This document shows, in pieces, positions 13,127 to 21,249 of a stretch of 23,057 nt of DNA. The DNA comes from a virus. Location: positions 1 through 23,057 of IMG/VR virus record IMGVR_UViG_3300045911_000761; one strand, given 5' to 3'. A program made the position numbers and the translations under genes. The notes under the pieces were generated by a model, which worked only from the letters and a program-made list of their open reading frames with translations, was not told the DNA's origin and did no database searches. Numbering within the stretch: the first letter of the stretch is position 1; each line of letters begins with the position of its first letter.

Positions 13127-14441
13127 TATTGAGTGGTCAATAATTGCCGTTCTTACCACGGCATGTCTGGTGTTCGTGTGGATGCTGTGCAGGAAAAATG
13201 TGCACAGGAGTTCAGCAAGCCAAGATCTCCCAATCGTGGTGGAATCCCGGCTCGCTCCGGCTGGCCATTACAAAGATCAGCTCGTTGAACAGGATTTGCA
13301 GGCCGATTTCATTCAAGTTTTTCCAGTGGCCGAAATCAGCCAATCTCAAAAACTCGAAGTCGCCGAGCCAATCCGAATTGCACTGCAGAGCGTGATACAG
13401 CGAAGTCCCGCCATACATCAAATTGGAAAACAAATGTCTGACAAAGGGCTGCGCGTGGTTTTCTCCAAAGAGATAACACGTAGTTTGCACACCGGTGACG
13501 CGGCACTGGTGAAGGATGCAGCAGGTAATTTTCTGGCAAAAGCCCGCGACGCCAAAACAGGGCGTTTTTTGGAAACCGGAAAAACAATTGCGCAGGGAGG
13601 AATCAAAGCGGCTCAGGTGACCGCAATGGCATGGCAGATCGCCTCTATTGCCACCGCCCAGCACTATCTCGGAGAGATAAATGAAAAGCTCCAGTCCATC
13701 GAAGATGGAATCCGAGATGTTCTCTTCTTGCTCAAGCAAGAAAAGCAGTCGGCAATTAAGGGAAGCATTGATCTCCTCCGCCAGTATCACAATGCGCTTC
13801 GTCAGGGAGGACTCGCAAAAGAGGATTTCCCCGTAATCCGACAGAAAATTGAAGACATCGAAGAAAAATGTCTTGAGATCGCCGATCTAGGGAAAGCCGA
13901 ATTGAGCGAGAAGCAGCGTCAATTGGAACAAATCAAAGTCCATGATTGGTTTGGCCGGGCTGCTACAGCGAAGCGTGCCAAAACCCTGATTCATGAAACT
14001 TCAAAAGCCATGCAGTTGGTCCTTATGGCCCATGCTTGTCGGGTTATGGCGTGCCAGGTTCGTGGAGCGCTTCCCAACGGGCATGCTCTCGTAAATGAGC
14101 GGCTTGAGCATGCAAAGACAGAGGTTCAAGAAACTGCTTTTGTCTTGGAAACCGCCAAGAAGGATTTTCTCCGGCGGTTGAAGGGGCTGAAGGTCCGAAG
14201 AGATAAGCTACTCGCGCTTCGCGGCATTCTTGATGACGACCACCACAAAGCCGTCAGCGAGGAATACAAGCGTGCCCAACACCAGGCTGAGGCGACTCGG
14301 GACATGCTTCTTCAGCAGGCCAACAACGCCTCAAATTTTTCAGCTGCACTCGACCAGATCATTCACAACGGGATGTCGGTCGATGTCGTGGTCACGGCGA
14401 CTGGTGATCTGAGAGTTCTGAATGTTGGTTCTGCCGCCTGA
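13116..14441 (+). CDS. Membrane-anchored coiled-coil protein, unknown family
   Basis: About 441 residues from ATG 13116 (MLFNIEWSIIAVLTTACLVF), preceded by AAAAGGTG; GTG 13092 would add eight residues. One transmembrane helix near the N-terminus (about 5-23, ending at CRK) would leave the rest cytoplasmic. The middle holds a second mildly hydrophobic helix (IKAAQVTAMAWQIASIATAQ) and then long helical/coiled-coil regions (LGEINEKLQSIEDGIRDVLF, EKQRQLEQIKVHDWF, FLRRLKGLKVRRDKLLALRG). Related-looking proteins occur in accessory regions of bacterial genomes; I cannot name the function. It has lower GC than neighbours and its own leader, suggesting a moron gene, possibly for superinfection exclusion or host interference (inference only). 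Confidence 0.8.
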   Translation: MLFNIEWSIIAVLTTACLVFVWMLCRKNVHRSSASQDLPIVVESRLAPAGHYKDQLVEQDLQADFIQVFPVAEISQSQKLEVAEPIRIALQSVIQRSPAIHQIGKQMSDKGLRVVFSKEITRSLHTGDAALVKDAAGNFLAKARDAKTGRFLETGKTIAQGGIKAAQVTAMAWQIASIATAQHYLGEINEKLQSIEDGIRDVLFLLKQEKQSAIKGSIDLLRQYHNALRQGGLAKEDFPVIRQKIEDIEEKCLEIADLGKAELSEKQRQLEQIKVHDWFGRAATAKRAKTLIHETSKAMQLVLMAHACRVMACQVRGALPNGHALVNERLEHAKTEVQETAFVLETAKKDFLRRLKGLKVRRDKLLALRGILDDDHHKAVSEEYKRAQHQAEATRDMLLQQANNASNFSAALDQIIHNGMSVDVVVTATGDLRVLNVGSAA

Positions 14442-14470
14442 AGCCACCAAATTATGTGGGAAATGCCATC

Positions 14471-14514
14471 GCAGGGATTTCATACAAAATAAACGGTGGT
14501 CGGAACATCCCTGC
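14471..14514. terminator. Inverted repeat between converging genes
   Basis: Arms GCAGGGAT (14471-14478) and ATCCCTGC (14507-14514) enclose 28 bases, in the gap between the membrane coiled-coil gene and the convergent small membrane gene. There is no T-run straight after either arm, so termination is only a possibility. Confidence 0.3.
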
Positions 14515-14541
14515 CTTTGGTTTACCATCGTAAAAGATTCC

Positions 14542-14748
14542 TTATTTTGCGCCACTTTGCGTCTCCTGATCGGAGTTTCGCGTTTTGAGTTCGTCGATGC
14601 CAGAGCGGATCGCCCGGAGTTCATCTTTGAGGCCCAAGCGGTAGTTCCACTCGAATTCGATCACCTTGAGCAGCCCGAATAGGAGAACGCCGAAGAAAGC
14701 GAAGAAGCCGAACACGGTCAGGAAAACGTCGAAGAAGGATGGTGCCAT
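14542..14748 (-). CDS. Small single-span membrane protein
   Basis: A 68-residue protein with one strongly hydrophobic helix at about 5-30 (FFDVFLTVFGFFAFFGVLLF) followed by a charged coiled coil (LKDELRAIRSGIDELKTRNS). It has the size and layout of some holins or phage accessory membrane proteins, but it lies far from the endolysin. ATG 14748 follows an A/C-rich leader without a Shine-Dalgarno sequence, 26 bases after the stop of the next gene upstream, so it is likely part of that transcript. Confidence 0.65.
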   Translation of the reverse strand: MAPSFFDVFLTVFGFFAFFGVLLFGLLKVIEFEWNYRLGLKDELRAIRSGIDELKTRNSDQETQSGAK

Positions 14749-14774
14749 GGAAGTGATGTGGTTGAGTTTTGCGG

Positions 14775-15380
14775 TTACAGCTTTTGATAGATGTCAACGA
14801 CGGGCTGGAGGTCGCGCTTGAGGAGGCGACGGCGTTCCGGGTCCCAGTGCTCGGGATCGGACTTGTCGGTCTCCCTGCGGAACCATTGGAGGATTCGGTT
14901 GATGAAGACCATGTAGGTGACTTTCCCCTGGTCGGCTCCATCCGCATCGAGTTCCTTCTGGCTGACGATCCTCCCGGCGGCGACCGACTTCCGCAGGCGG
15001 CGCACGCTCATGTTGTGTCGCTCGGCGTTGGCCAGCCACTCGCGCTGTTCGTCCGGGTCTTTGAGTTTTGCAACGACCATGTGATGGGCGAAGTCGAGTT
15101 TTTCATTACGAGATGAAAATTCGATCCGCTTGGCGACGTAGGCGAAGTTGGCCAGCGTGCCGTAGTCGAGCCCGGTCAGCTCGATGGCCTCGGCATAGGT
15201 CTCGCCCCACTGGCGTTCGGCGTAGTTTAGCCAGTCGCCGATGATAAACCCGATGGACTTGCCGACGCGCCCGATCTGGACACCGAGCTGGTTCCATTCG
15301 TCGCGGGTCAGTTCTCCGTCGAACTGGAGTCCGTTGGGAGCGAGGGTAAATTTAGGGCTTTCGATGGCGAGTTCGTTCAT
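14775..15380 (-). CDS. Hypothetical phage protein, helical, KorB-like middle
   Basis: A 201-residue protein I cannot assign. Residues about 25-65 form a helical region with two tryptophans (WNQLGVQIGRVGKSIGFIIG, DWLNYAERQWGETY). The middle (LTGLDYGTLANFAYVAKRIE, then HHMVVAKLKDPDEQREWLAN, AERHNMSVRRLRKSV) has the helix spacing of ParB/KorB-type helix-turn-helix domains, where a recognition helix is followed by a 'stop-work-on' helix. The C-terminus holds FINRILQWFRRETDKSDPEHW. It overlaps the upstream helix-turn-helix gene by 29 bases. A DNA-binding regulatory role is a guess. Confidence 0.75.
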   Translation of the reverse strand: MNELAIESPKFTLAPNGLQFDGELTRDEWNQLGVQIGRVGKSIGFIIGDWLNYAERQWGETYAEAIELTGLDYGTLANFAYVAKRIEFSSRNEKLDFAHHMVVAKLKDPDEQREWLANAERHNMSVRRLRKSVAAGRIVSQKELDADGADQGKVTYMVFINRILQWFRRETDKSDPEHWDPERRRLLKRDLQPVVDIYQKL

Positions 15381-15987
15381 GGCGTGATCTCAGGGTTTTC
15401 TGGACGTTTCGGTAGGTCTTGCGTGCAGCCTTCGAGCGCATGGCTCGGGACGGCGGAAGGTTCAACTTCTCGGCAATGTCAACGACTCGCTTGGAGACGG
15501 CGGCCCGGGAGATTCCGTGACGACGGGCGACCTCCTGCATCGAGTCGCCATCCACGAGGTTGAGCCCGCAGGCAATCGCCAGGCACTCGACGGTGAGCTT
15601 CGGGTTCTTCTGCGAGACGACCTCGGCCATGAGTCGCCGCAGCAGGTCCATGAGGCGCTCTTCTGCCTCAACCGCATCCACGACATTCGACGTCGCCGCT
15701 GGCGCATCTGCGGTCCTGCTGCGTTCAGCACGGGCCAGCTCAACGTCCACGGCTCCGGCGATGTCAGGTTCCTCGCTGGCCAGTGAGGACTCCGCAAGAT
15801 CGCGGTCGCTCCTTCCGTTGCCGTGTTGCCAGCCGAGGGGTCGGAGGTGGCCGTCTGCTTCGAGCCGCTTGCGTTCCTCGTGCGGGAGGTTCGCGATCCA
15901 CTCGCGGACTTCGGGTGAATCCCATGCTTCCTCGTATTCCCGGTCCCGTCGCATCTGCCTTGCGGCGTAGTCGTCGTGCGGGTTCAT
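15352..15987 (-). CDS. Helix-turn-helix DNA-binding protein (sigma-like region 4)
   Basis: A 211-residue protein. The N-terminus is acidic and helical (REYEEAWDSPEVREWIANLP), followed by an alanine/serine-rich linker and a C-terminal DNA-binding part: LAIACGLNLVDGDSMQEVAR, RHGISRAAVSKRVVDIAEKL, ending in a basic tail (RSKAARKTYRNVQKTLRSRH). The helix-turn-helix matches sigma region 4-like or Trp-repressor-like domains; there is no core sigma region 2. It follows the dyad-rich control region at 15988-16222, so it could be the protein that reads those repeats. GGGGG lies about eleven bases before ATG 15987. Confidence 0.8.
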   Translation of the reverse strand: MNPHDDYAARQMRRDREYEEAWDSPEVREWIANLPHEERKRLEADGHLRPLGWQHGNGRSDRDLAESSLASEEPDIAGAVDVELARAERSRTADAPAATSNVVDAVEAEERLMDLLRRLMAEVVSQKNPKLTVECLAIACGLNLVDGDSMQEVARRHGISRAAVSKRVVDIAEKLNLPPSRAMRSKAARKTYRNVQKTLRSRHERTRHRKP

Positions 15988-16066
15988 CGGGCCGCACCCC
16001 CATTCTCGTTCTGGTGTGCGGATCGGGAGACTTGCGCCTTCGCTCTCAGAATGAGCGAAAGAGCGC

Positions 16067-16114
16067 GCGCGAATATCTCCTGAGATTCGCGCTCTATTCT
16101 ATTCAGAGAATAGA
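16067..16114. repeat. Two adjacent inverted repeats upstream of the HTH gene
   Basis: First dyad: GCGCGAAT (16067-16074) and ATTCGCGC (16085-16092). Second dyad: TCTATTCT (16093-16100) and AGAATAGA (16107-16114) with a six-base loop. Both lie just before the HTH gene in the leftward direction and adjoin each other without a gap. They may be paired operator sites or hairpins in the leader RNA. Confidence 0.55.
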
Positions 16115-16177
16115 TAGGGAAAAGTCCTAAGGGAAGTTCTCTAAGGGAACACCGTGGAAGATGTGGTCCTAAGGGAA
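16113..16177. repeat. 14-bp-phased CTAAGGGAA direct repeats
   Basis: CTAAGGGAA begins at 16127, 16141 and 16169, and a diverged copy (GATAGGGAA) begins at 16113. All are spaced by 14 or a multiple of 14 bases; the slot at 16155 has a degraded copy. Such fixed phasing resembles iterons of replication origins or a cluster of regulator sites. It lies beside the primase-helicase gene, which favours an origin, but a promoter-region operator is as likely. Confidence 0.55.
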
Positions 16178-16203
16178 GGTGTAGAAGATAATATCTTCCA
16201 CGG
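16152..16203. promoter_or_regulatory. Alternative hairpins (possible RNA switch or operator)
   Basis: CCGTGGAAGAT (16152-16162) pairs perfectly with ATCTTCCACGG (16193-16203). The same right arm can instead pair with GAAGAT at 16184-16189 through ATCTTC at 16193-16198 (three-base loop). The two structures exclude each other, as in attenuators. One of the phased CTAAGGGAA repeats lies inside the loop. Function not known; no ligand aptamer recognised. Confidence 0.45.
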
Positions 16204-16210
16204 CGAAGAT

Positions 16211-16234
16211 GGGCCGAAACGCTCATTTCGGCCC
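16211..16234. terminator. Hairpin across the primase-helicase stop codon
   Basis: GGGCCGAAA (16211-16219) and TTTCGGCCC (16226-16234) form a perfect nine-base stem with a six-base loop; the primase stop (complement of 16223-16225) lies in the loop. No T-run follows in the leftward direction, so it may slow or protect the 3' end rather than terminate. Confidence 0.4.
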
Positions 16235-18271
16235 CCCTTCCGGTGTGCATGAATCGGCGCTCTGGTGTGCATGGCCAACCCCCTGCCAACGCTCGTTTCG
16301 GAAGATCAGGCAGCGCCCATCTTTGCGGAGGACGTCGAAGATCCTGCGGGCCTTGGCGGCGTCGCAGGTCTCCCCGACCGTCCCGAGGGTGGCGATGATG
16401 TGGAGGATGACCGGGCTTGTTTCGTCCGGTGGAACGTGAGCGACCGGCCCCATCGTGCGAAAATGGATTCCGTAGCGGTCGATCATGCTTCCCTTGCGGT
16501 AGGATGTCTTCCCGGCTCCAGAAGCGGCTTTGGCGGGCTTCCCTGGCTTGCGAACGGCCTTCGCGTCGGCAGATGCATCGCGCTCGAAAATAACCGACTG
16601 CCAGCGGACGACAAACGGCGGCATGTGTGGCAGTGCCCGCAGGCTCAAATCCACGATGTAGGCGTCCTCTTCCTCGTGCGGAGTCATGGTGAGGATGACA
16701 TCGGGATCGCGAGCAAACGTCCCAGCCCCGCTCATCCGGTCGATGGCATCCTTGCCCGCCTGATTGCCCTTGGAGAAGTGCGCCCCGAAAACGGCGGCGG
16801 CCCCGGTCTGTGCGGTCATCCGCTCGATCTCGTTGAGCAGGGAAGCGATGTCGGCGTTGCTGTTCTCGTCACGCCCGCCCAACCCCTTGTAAATCGGATC
16901 AAGGATGATCAACGCATAGTGCCGCTCACGAATGCGCTGGATGATCTTTGGGAGGAGAATTGAAAAATCCGTCGCATATCCGCGCAGGTTCCAGAGGTCG
17001 AAATTCGAGAAATCCGTGATCCCTTTGGCGGCACCAATCACACGAATCCGGTGCTGGATGGCGAACCGGGGAAGCTCGAAGTTGAGATACAGAACGCGGC
17101 CCTGGGTAGTCGGAAATCCCCACCACGGAGTGCCGGTTGCAACGCTAAGCATCATGTCGATGAGCGTCCATGACTTGCGACCCTTGCTCGTGCCGCCGAC
17201 TGCCATTTTCGCCTCTTGGTGCAGGACACCCCGAATCAATTGCGGCGGCTCCGGCTCCGGCTTCGCCATGAATGCGGATCCGACCTCCGGATCGGGCAGG
17301 CCATCATTCGGATTGAGTTGCTCCCATTCCTGCCACGACTTGGCACCGACATTGAGCGCGAGGAGAACCTGTCTGTGCTTCTCACCATCAACCGTGCGCC
17401 AGCCATCCGGGCACCGGGACAAACGCGATGCGTTTTTGTTCTGTTTGTCGAGGAAGAGACCGTCGAACCACTTCCAGACCACCTCGACCCGGCGCTCGTA
17501 TTCTTTGGCGTCCGGTGCATCAACCCGAACCCACGCGTGCAGGCTTTTGTTTCCCGAGTCGATCACGGCGGAGACCGGCATCCCACTGGCAAGGATCGCC
17601 CCGTATTGCGCCTTCTTGGGGATCGGTTCGCCGGCCTCGTTGCGGTCAAACTCAACCAAAACGTGACGGAATGCGGTCACATCCTCGTTGCGTGCTCCAT
17701 CCTTCTTCATCGGGTTGACCCGGACGAAGAGACCGAGCGGCGTCGTGAAACACCGGTCGATGCCTCCCTTCTTCTCCACGCGGGCAAGCCACTCTTCGAG
17801 GGTCAGCGTCACGCCGCGTTTGGGCACGGGCGTTCCGTCCTCGCCTTCGTTGGCTGGTGCAATACCAATGAATTCTCCCGAACGAAAGCAGGCCCGGACA
17901 AACTGCCGGAACCCGTCTTGAACGGGCTCGGGCAGATTGACCGGCTGGGGAGCATGATCGCGTTGGGCACGGCCACGCGGAACTGATGTGGAATGGTGAG
18001 CCGTGCCGGAGGCTCCGGACGCGACATCCCGGGGAGGGAAGGCGAACGCAGATTGAATTGTGGAACGCGCCTCACCCTCGCCCAACCCATCGGAAAGGGC
18101 TCGGACAATGAGCCGAGCCTCCGCCTCGTCCCGCGAGATCCCGGCATCGCGGAACTGGCAAGCGGCATGAAATAATTCGGCATTGCGATTCCCCTCGCTC
18201 GCGCCGTGCTGGAGATAGTCCAGCGTGCGGCGCGGCAAGGGTGGGGCAAGCCCTACGGATCGGTAGCGCAT
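16223..18271 (-). CDS. Phage primase-helicase (AEP primase-like plus RepA-type ATPase)
   Basis: A 682-residue replication protein. Residues about 15-77 look like a PriCT-type helical domain (GASEGNRNAELFHAACQFRD). Residues about 120-310 carry archaeo-eukaryotic-primase landmarks: the acidic pair HVLVEFD (203-209), SGNKSLHAWV with His245 (SxH motif) and ASRLSRCPDG (281-290). Residues 355-600 are a RecA/RepA-like ATPase (AAA_25) with Walker A GGTSKGRKSW (359-368), Walker B YALIILDP (452-459) and a downstream GAHFSKGN sensor. The Walker A has an unusual spacing. ATG 18271 lies 27 bases after the DEAH helicase stop. The protein probably primes and unwinds the phage origin; the C-terminal 100 residues (MIDRYGIHF.. 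VGETCDAAKARRIF) may bind DNA. Confidence 0.85.
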   Translation of the reverse strand: MRYRSVGLAPPLPRRTLDYLQHGASEGNRNAELFHAACQFRDAGISRDEAEARLIVRALSDGLGEGEARSTIQSAFAFPPRDVASGASGTAHHSTSVPRGRAQRDHAPQPVNLPEPVQDGFRQFVRACFRSGEFIGIAPANEGEDGTPVPKRGVTLTLEEWLARVEKKGGIDRCFTTPLGLFVRVNPMKKDGARNEDVTAFRHVLVEFDRNEAGEPIPKKAQYGAILASGMPVSAVIDSGNKSLHAWVRVDAPDAKEYERRVEVVWKWFDGLFLDKQNKNASRLSRCPDGWRTVDGEKHRQVLLALNVGAKSWQEWEQLNPNDGLPDPEVGSAFMAKPEPEPPQLIRGVLHQEAKMAVGGTSKGRKSWTLIDMMLSVATGTPWWGFPTTQGRVLYLNFELPRFAIQHRIRVIGAAKGITDFSNFDLWNLRGYATDFSILLPKIIQRIRERHYALIILDPIYKGLGGRDENSNADIASLLNEIERMTAQTGAAAVFGAHFSKGNQAGKDAIDRMSGAGTFARDPDVILTMTPHEEEDAYIVDLSLRALPHMPPFVVRWQSVIFERDASADAKAVRKPGKPAKAASGAGKTSYRKGSMIDRYGIHFRTMGPVAHVPPDETSPVILHIIATLGTVGETCDAAKARRIFDVLRKDGRCLIFRNERWQGVGHAHQSADSCTPEGGPK

Positions 18272-18298
18272 GGCGAGATCGGTTGTTGCCTCTGCGCT

Positions 18299-19840
18299 TC
18301 AGGCGGCGCGGACGAATCCACCGAACTTCACATTCAGGAACTCCGTCGCCTCTTCGAAGGTCGCCATCTCCGGGTTCTGGAACCCATATCGGCGCAACTG
18401 GCGAACCTGCTTGGGTGTGGCAAGTCCGAGATCCCGACGCAGGAAAACCCGCTCGATGATGGCGCATGCCTGCCCCTTGCAACTGACAGTCGCCGGATTG
18501 ATGCCGAAGCGCTCTAAAAGATCGGCTTGCTTGGCGCTTACCGGATCGTCGTGCCAGCGCATCGTCGGCTCGAACTCAGCGATGGCGAGGTCATTGACCG
18601 AGAGCGCAAATTCAAGCGCATCGAACGTCTTGCCCTTGCGTTTGCGGTTCTGTTCCAGCCGTTCGCGCAGGCTGCGGGCACGGTCGGCATCAGCCGCAGC
18701 TTTCGCTTCTTCGAGGTCACCCTCACCTCCAAGTTTCTCGGTGATCTGTGCAGCCTCTTCGGCGCTGCTTGCGATCAGGTTGGCCGGTTTAACCAGGCTG
18801 TGGTCTTCCGAGAGCCAGAGGAAATCGAGCAGGAGGAGATGATCCTTGTTCGGATAGATGCGGGTGCCGCGCCCAACGATCTGAGCGTAAAGCCCGCGCA
18901 TTTTGGTCGGACGCAGGCACACGACGCAATCGATTGATGGTTCATCGAATCCCTCGGTGAGCAGCATCGCGTTGGTCAGCAAACGGGTCTCGTTTCGGGC
19001 GAATCGATCCAGCGTTGCCGCACGCTCCCGGCTCTGGCCATCGACGTGCTCGGCAGCGAGTCCACGCTCGCAGCAGAGTCGGGCGAATTCCTTCGACAGG
19101 CTGATCAGCGGCAAGAAAACGATGGTCTTCCGGTCGCGATGCTCGACCATCACGTCGGCAATGCTTTCCAGATACGGTTCGATGGCATGGCCCAGGTCAT
19201 CCGCATTGTAGTCACCTGCCGTGGTTCGCACCCCGCGCAGGTCGAGCCCAAGTGGGACCGTCTTGACGCGGATCGGCGAAAGCCAATTCTGCTTGATGAG
19301 ATCAAGCAGGTTAATTTCGACCGCGATGTTCTCGAAGTATTTGCCGAGGTTCTTTTTGTCTCCACGGTCTGGCGTTGCCGTGACTCCGAGGACGTAGGCG
19401 AACTGGTCGAAATACCCGAGCGTGTTCAGGTAGCTGTCGGCCAAGACGTGGTGCGCTTCGTCCACGACGATCAGCCCGAAGTGGTCCCGAGGCCAGCGGC
19501 TCCGGCGCGATTCGCGCATGAGCGTTTGGATGGAGGCCACTACGACGGGCGCGTCGAAACTCGCACGACGATCTCCCATTTCGACCTCCGGCACCAGCCC
19601 GGTGGCGCGGTAGATTTTATCCACCGCCTGGTCGATCAACTCCTCGCGATGCGCGATCACGAGTGTTTTGCGTGGTTGGTAGTGCTCGGCAACCTTGGCA
19701 AGAAGGATGGTTTTTCCCGATCCGGTCGGCTTGATTACGAGTTGCTTGTTGTATTGCCCAAAGCCTTTGATGATGGCATCGAATGCCGCCATCTGGTAGC
19801 CACGAAGCCCTTCGATGCGTTGGTCAGAACGGGTTTTCAT
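18299..19840 (-). CDS. Superfamily 2 DEAH helicase
   Basis: A 513-residue helicase. Motif I is PTGSGKT (38-44), motif Ia VIAHREELIDQA, motif II VVDEAHH (126-131), motif III LGVTATPDRG (151-160). The C-terminal RecA lobe has KTIVFLPLI, TNAMLLTEGFDEPSI and QIVGRGTRIYP (motif VI). The start is ATG 19840 (MKTRSDQRIEGLRGYQ), fixed by AAAGGAGG (complement of 19849-19856), nine bases upstream; a longer frame to 20110 is an overlap shadow. The tail after the helicase core (about 330-513) is helical and unassigned. Such phage helicases are related to the UvsW/restriction-type SF2 group and could support replication, recombination or fork restart. Confidence 0.9.
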   Translation of the reverse strand: MKTRSDQRIEGLRGYQMAAFDAIIKGFGQYNKQLVIKPTGSGKTILLAKVAEHYQPRKTLVIAHREELIDQAVDKIYRATGLVPEVEMGDRRASFDAPVVVASIQTLMRESRRSRWPRDHFGLIVVDEAHHVLADSYLNTLGYFDQFAYVLGVTATPDRGDKKNLGKYFENIAVEINLLDLIKQNWLSPIRVKTVPLGLDLRGVRTTAGDYNADDLGHAIEPYLESIADVMVEHRDRKTIVFLPLISLSKEFARLCCERGLAAEHVDGQSRERAATLDRFARNETRLLTNAMLLTEGFDEPSIDCVVCLRPTKMRGLYAQIVGRGTRIYPNKDHLLLLDFLWLSEDHSLVKPANLIASSAEEAAQITEKLGGEGDLEEAKAAADADRARSLRERLEQNRKRKGKTFDALEFALSVNDLAIAEFEPTMRWHDDPVSAKQADLLERFGINPATVSCKGQACAIIERVFLRRDLGLATPKQVRQLRRYGFQNPEMATFEEATEFLNVKFGGFVRAA

Positions 19841-20228
19841 CGGATTTCCCTCCTTTCTTCTCTTGGGCCTCGGGCAAGAGCCATGCGGCGACTTTGTTGC
19901 GTTTGCGTCCGTTGTATTCCTCGACGGTGAGACGGGCGCGCCCTGTGCGACCAATGAGGTCGTCGGCGATGATCTCCACGTCCTCGTCGGGCGTGACGGT
20001 TTCTCCGGTCGAGGCGCGGAACGCATCGATCTTCCAAAACGCATTGGCCGTGAAGACCAAGTTGTCATAGAGGATCGCGCCGGATGGCTCGACCTTGAGT
20101 TTGAGTTCAATCAACTCGTTGCCCTGCTTCGACACCGATTCCTCGGCGTTGAGCACTTCAACGGTGTAGTCTCCCGGCTCCACGAAATCGGGCCGGCTTG
20201 TCGGTTCTGCTGCTTTGTATGATGGCAT
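19824..20228 (-). CDS. DUF669-family single-strand DNA-binding-like protein
   Basis: A 134-residue protein starting MPSYKAAEPTSRPDFVEPGD at ATG 20228. The run PGDYTVEVLNAEESVSKQGN, ELIELKLKVE, ILYDNLVFTANAFWKIDAFR and ADDLIGRTGRARLTVEEYNG is the DUF669 pattern, found beside phage recombinases and nucleases, and probably single-strand DNA binding (OB-fold). The leader is A/C-rich (complement of 20229-20250) with no Shine-Dalgarno sequence. The next gene's start lies inside the 3' end (overlap 17 bases). Its place between nuclease and helicase supports a recombination/replication role. Confidence 0.85.
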   Translation of the reverse strand: MPSYKAAEPTSRPDFVEPGDYTVEVLNAEESVSKQGNELIELKLKVEPSGAILYDNLVFTANAFWKIDAFRASTGETVTPDEDVEIIADDLIGRTGRARLTVEEYNGRKRNKVAAWLLPEAQEKKGGKSDENPF

Positions 20229-20232
20229 AGTT

Positions 20233-21249
20233 TTAGTTGGTTGTTGGTTGGGTTGTGGTTTTGCAGGCGCGGAGCGACGTAGTCGCTTTGCCGTGCTTGA
20301 CGTGTTCCTCGGGGAAAGGTTTTCCGGACGGCATGCGTACCGCCCAAAGGTCGCGGAATTTCTTGGCACTCAGGTTTCCGTAAGCGGCGAGCACCGGGCC
20401 GAAGCCCATCTGGGAAATGTATTGACCGACCGTGATCGCATCGACGAACTCGGGACCGCGACGGGTGGAAAGCTTCCAACCAGGAATCTCCTGCCCAGCA
20501 CCCAGCCGTTCCTTGGCGGTCGTCTCGGCCTGCTCGCGGTAATCATCGAGAACCGAGCAGGCGTTCAGAAACATCCCGAGCTTGGCGTTGTCGGAGAGGA
20601 CCGCCGCGAAATCGAAGCCCGGGTTGGCAGCCGTGATCGCGCTTCCCACTTGGACTAGCCGCGCCGGACAAGTTTCCCGCTTGGCGCACCAGCCGCAGTA
20701 TTCGCAAGGAGTCGGCGTTTTATTCGGATCATTGAACCTTGCGATGACCGCCTCGACGATGGACCGAGCCTCCTCGAACGTGAATCGGTGGGTGACGACC
20801 TCCTTCTGGTCGCAGAACAGGAGATGTGCGGTCCATTCCGTTGCGAAGTGGGCCTCCATCAGCCCAAGCGCGTAACCCGCCATTTGCTCGCGATAATTGC
20901 GCTTCTGCCCCGTCTTGAGGTCGGCATGGGCGAGCTTCTCCGGAATGATTGCGTCCGCCGTCCCAGGGTTCTGCAACCCCGGGATGACAACTCGGCAATC
21001 GTTCTCACGAGTCAGGACATCGGCTCCGCCCGCCAGAGCCTTGAGCGTCGTCACCGCCCACTCGACGGCATCCAGATCAGCCTCGTTGGGCTGGTAGAAC
21101 ATTTCGTGCTGCTCGGGCAATCCGGCCATCCGGGCACGGAAGAGAGCATCGAGGGATGAGCCGCGCTCGGCGGCGGGGCCGGGGTTGGGATCGGATTGGT
21201 AGCAGGCACAGAGCGCCAGCTTCGGGAAGTTGGAGGACCGTAGGCTCAT
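20233..21249 (-). CDS. Cas4/AddB-like iron-sulfur PD-(D/E)XK nuclease (DUF2800 type)
   Basis: A 338-residue phage nuclease. The core is ADAIIP with Asp99, then HADLKTGQK (Asp110, Lys112) and the QMAGY segment (Gln122, Tyr126), matching the D-(D/E)xK-QxxxY layout of RecB/Cas4-type exonucleases. An iron-sulfur cluster is predicted from CEYCGWCAKRETC (Cys182-Cys194) with a partner cysteine near the N-terminus (Cys14 or Cys16). The C-terminal half (FAAVLSDNAKLGMFLNACSV, GWKLSTRRGPEF) is typical of the DUF2800 group. ATG 21249 overlaps the NTPase stop (ATGA). Known relatives resect DNA ends; with the neighbouring NTPase and DUF669 protein it makes a phage recombination set. Confidence 0.88.
   Translation of the reverse strand: MSLRSSNFPKLALCACYQSDPNPGPAAERGSSLDALFRARMAGLPEQHEMFYQPNEADLDAVEWAVTTLKALAGGADVLTRENDCRVVIPGLQNPGTADAIIPEKLAHADLKTGQKRNYREQMAGYALGLMEAHFATEWTAHLLFCDQKEVVTHRFTFEEARSIVEAVIARFNDPNKTPTPCEYCGWCAKRETCPARLVQVGSAITAANPGFDFAAVLSDNAKLGMFLNACSVLDDYREQAETTAKERLGAGQEIPGWKLSTRRGPEFVDAITVGQYISQMGFGPVLAAYGNLSAKKFRDLWAVRMPSGKPFPEEHVKHGKATTSLRACKTTTQPTTN

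Noticed and set aside
14542-14748. Definite holin call for the small membrane protein
   Set aside because: A single helix and distance from the endolysin make it only one possibility, so I called it by layout.
15984-16289. 101-codon leftward ORF ending in ATGA with the HTH gene
   Set aside because: The product is built from the local DNA repeats (LPLG-type runs) and overlaps the end of the primase-helicase. The overlap at the stop is probably chance. The region is better read as a control region.
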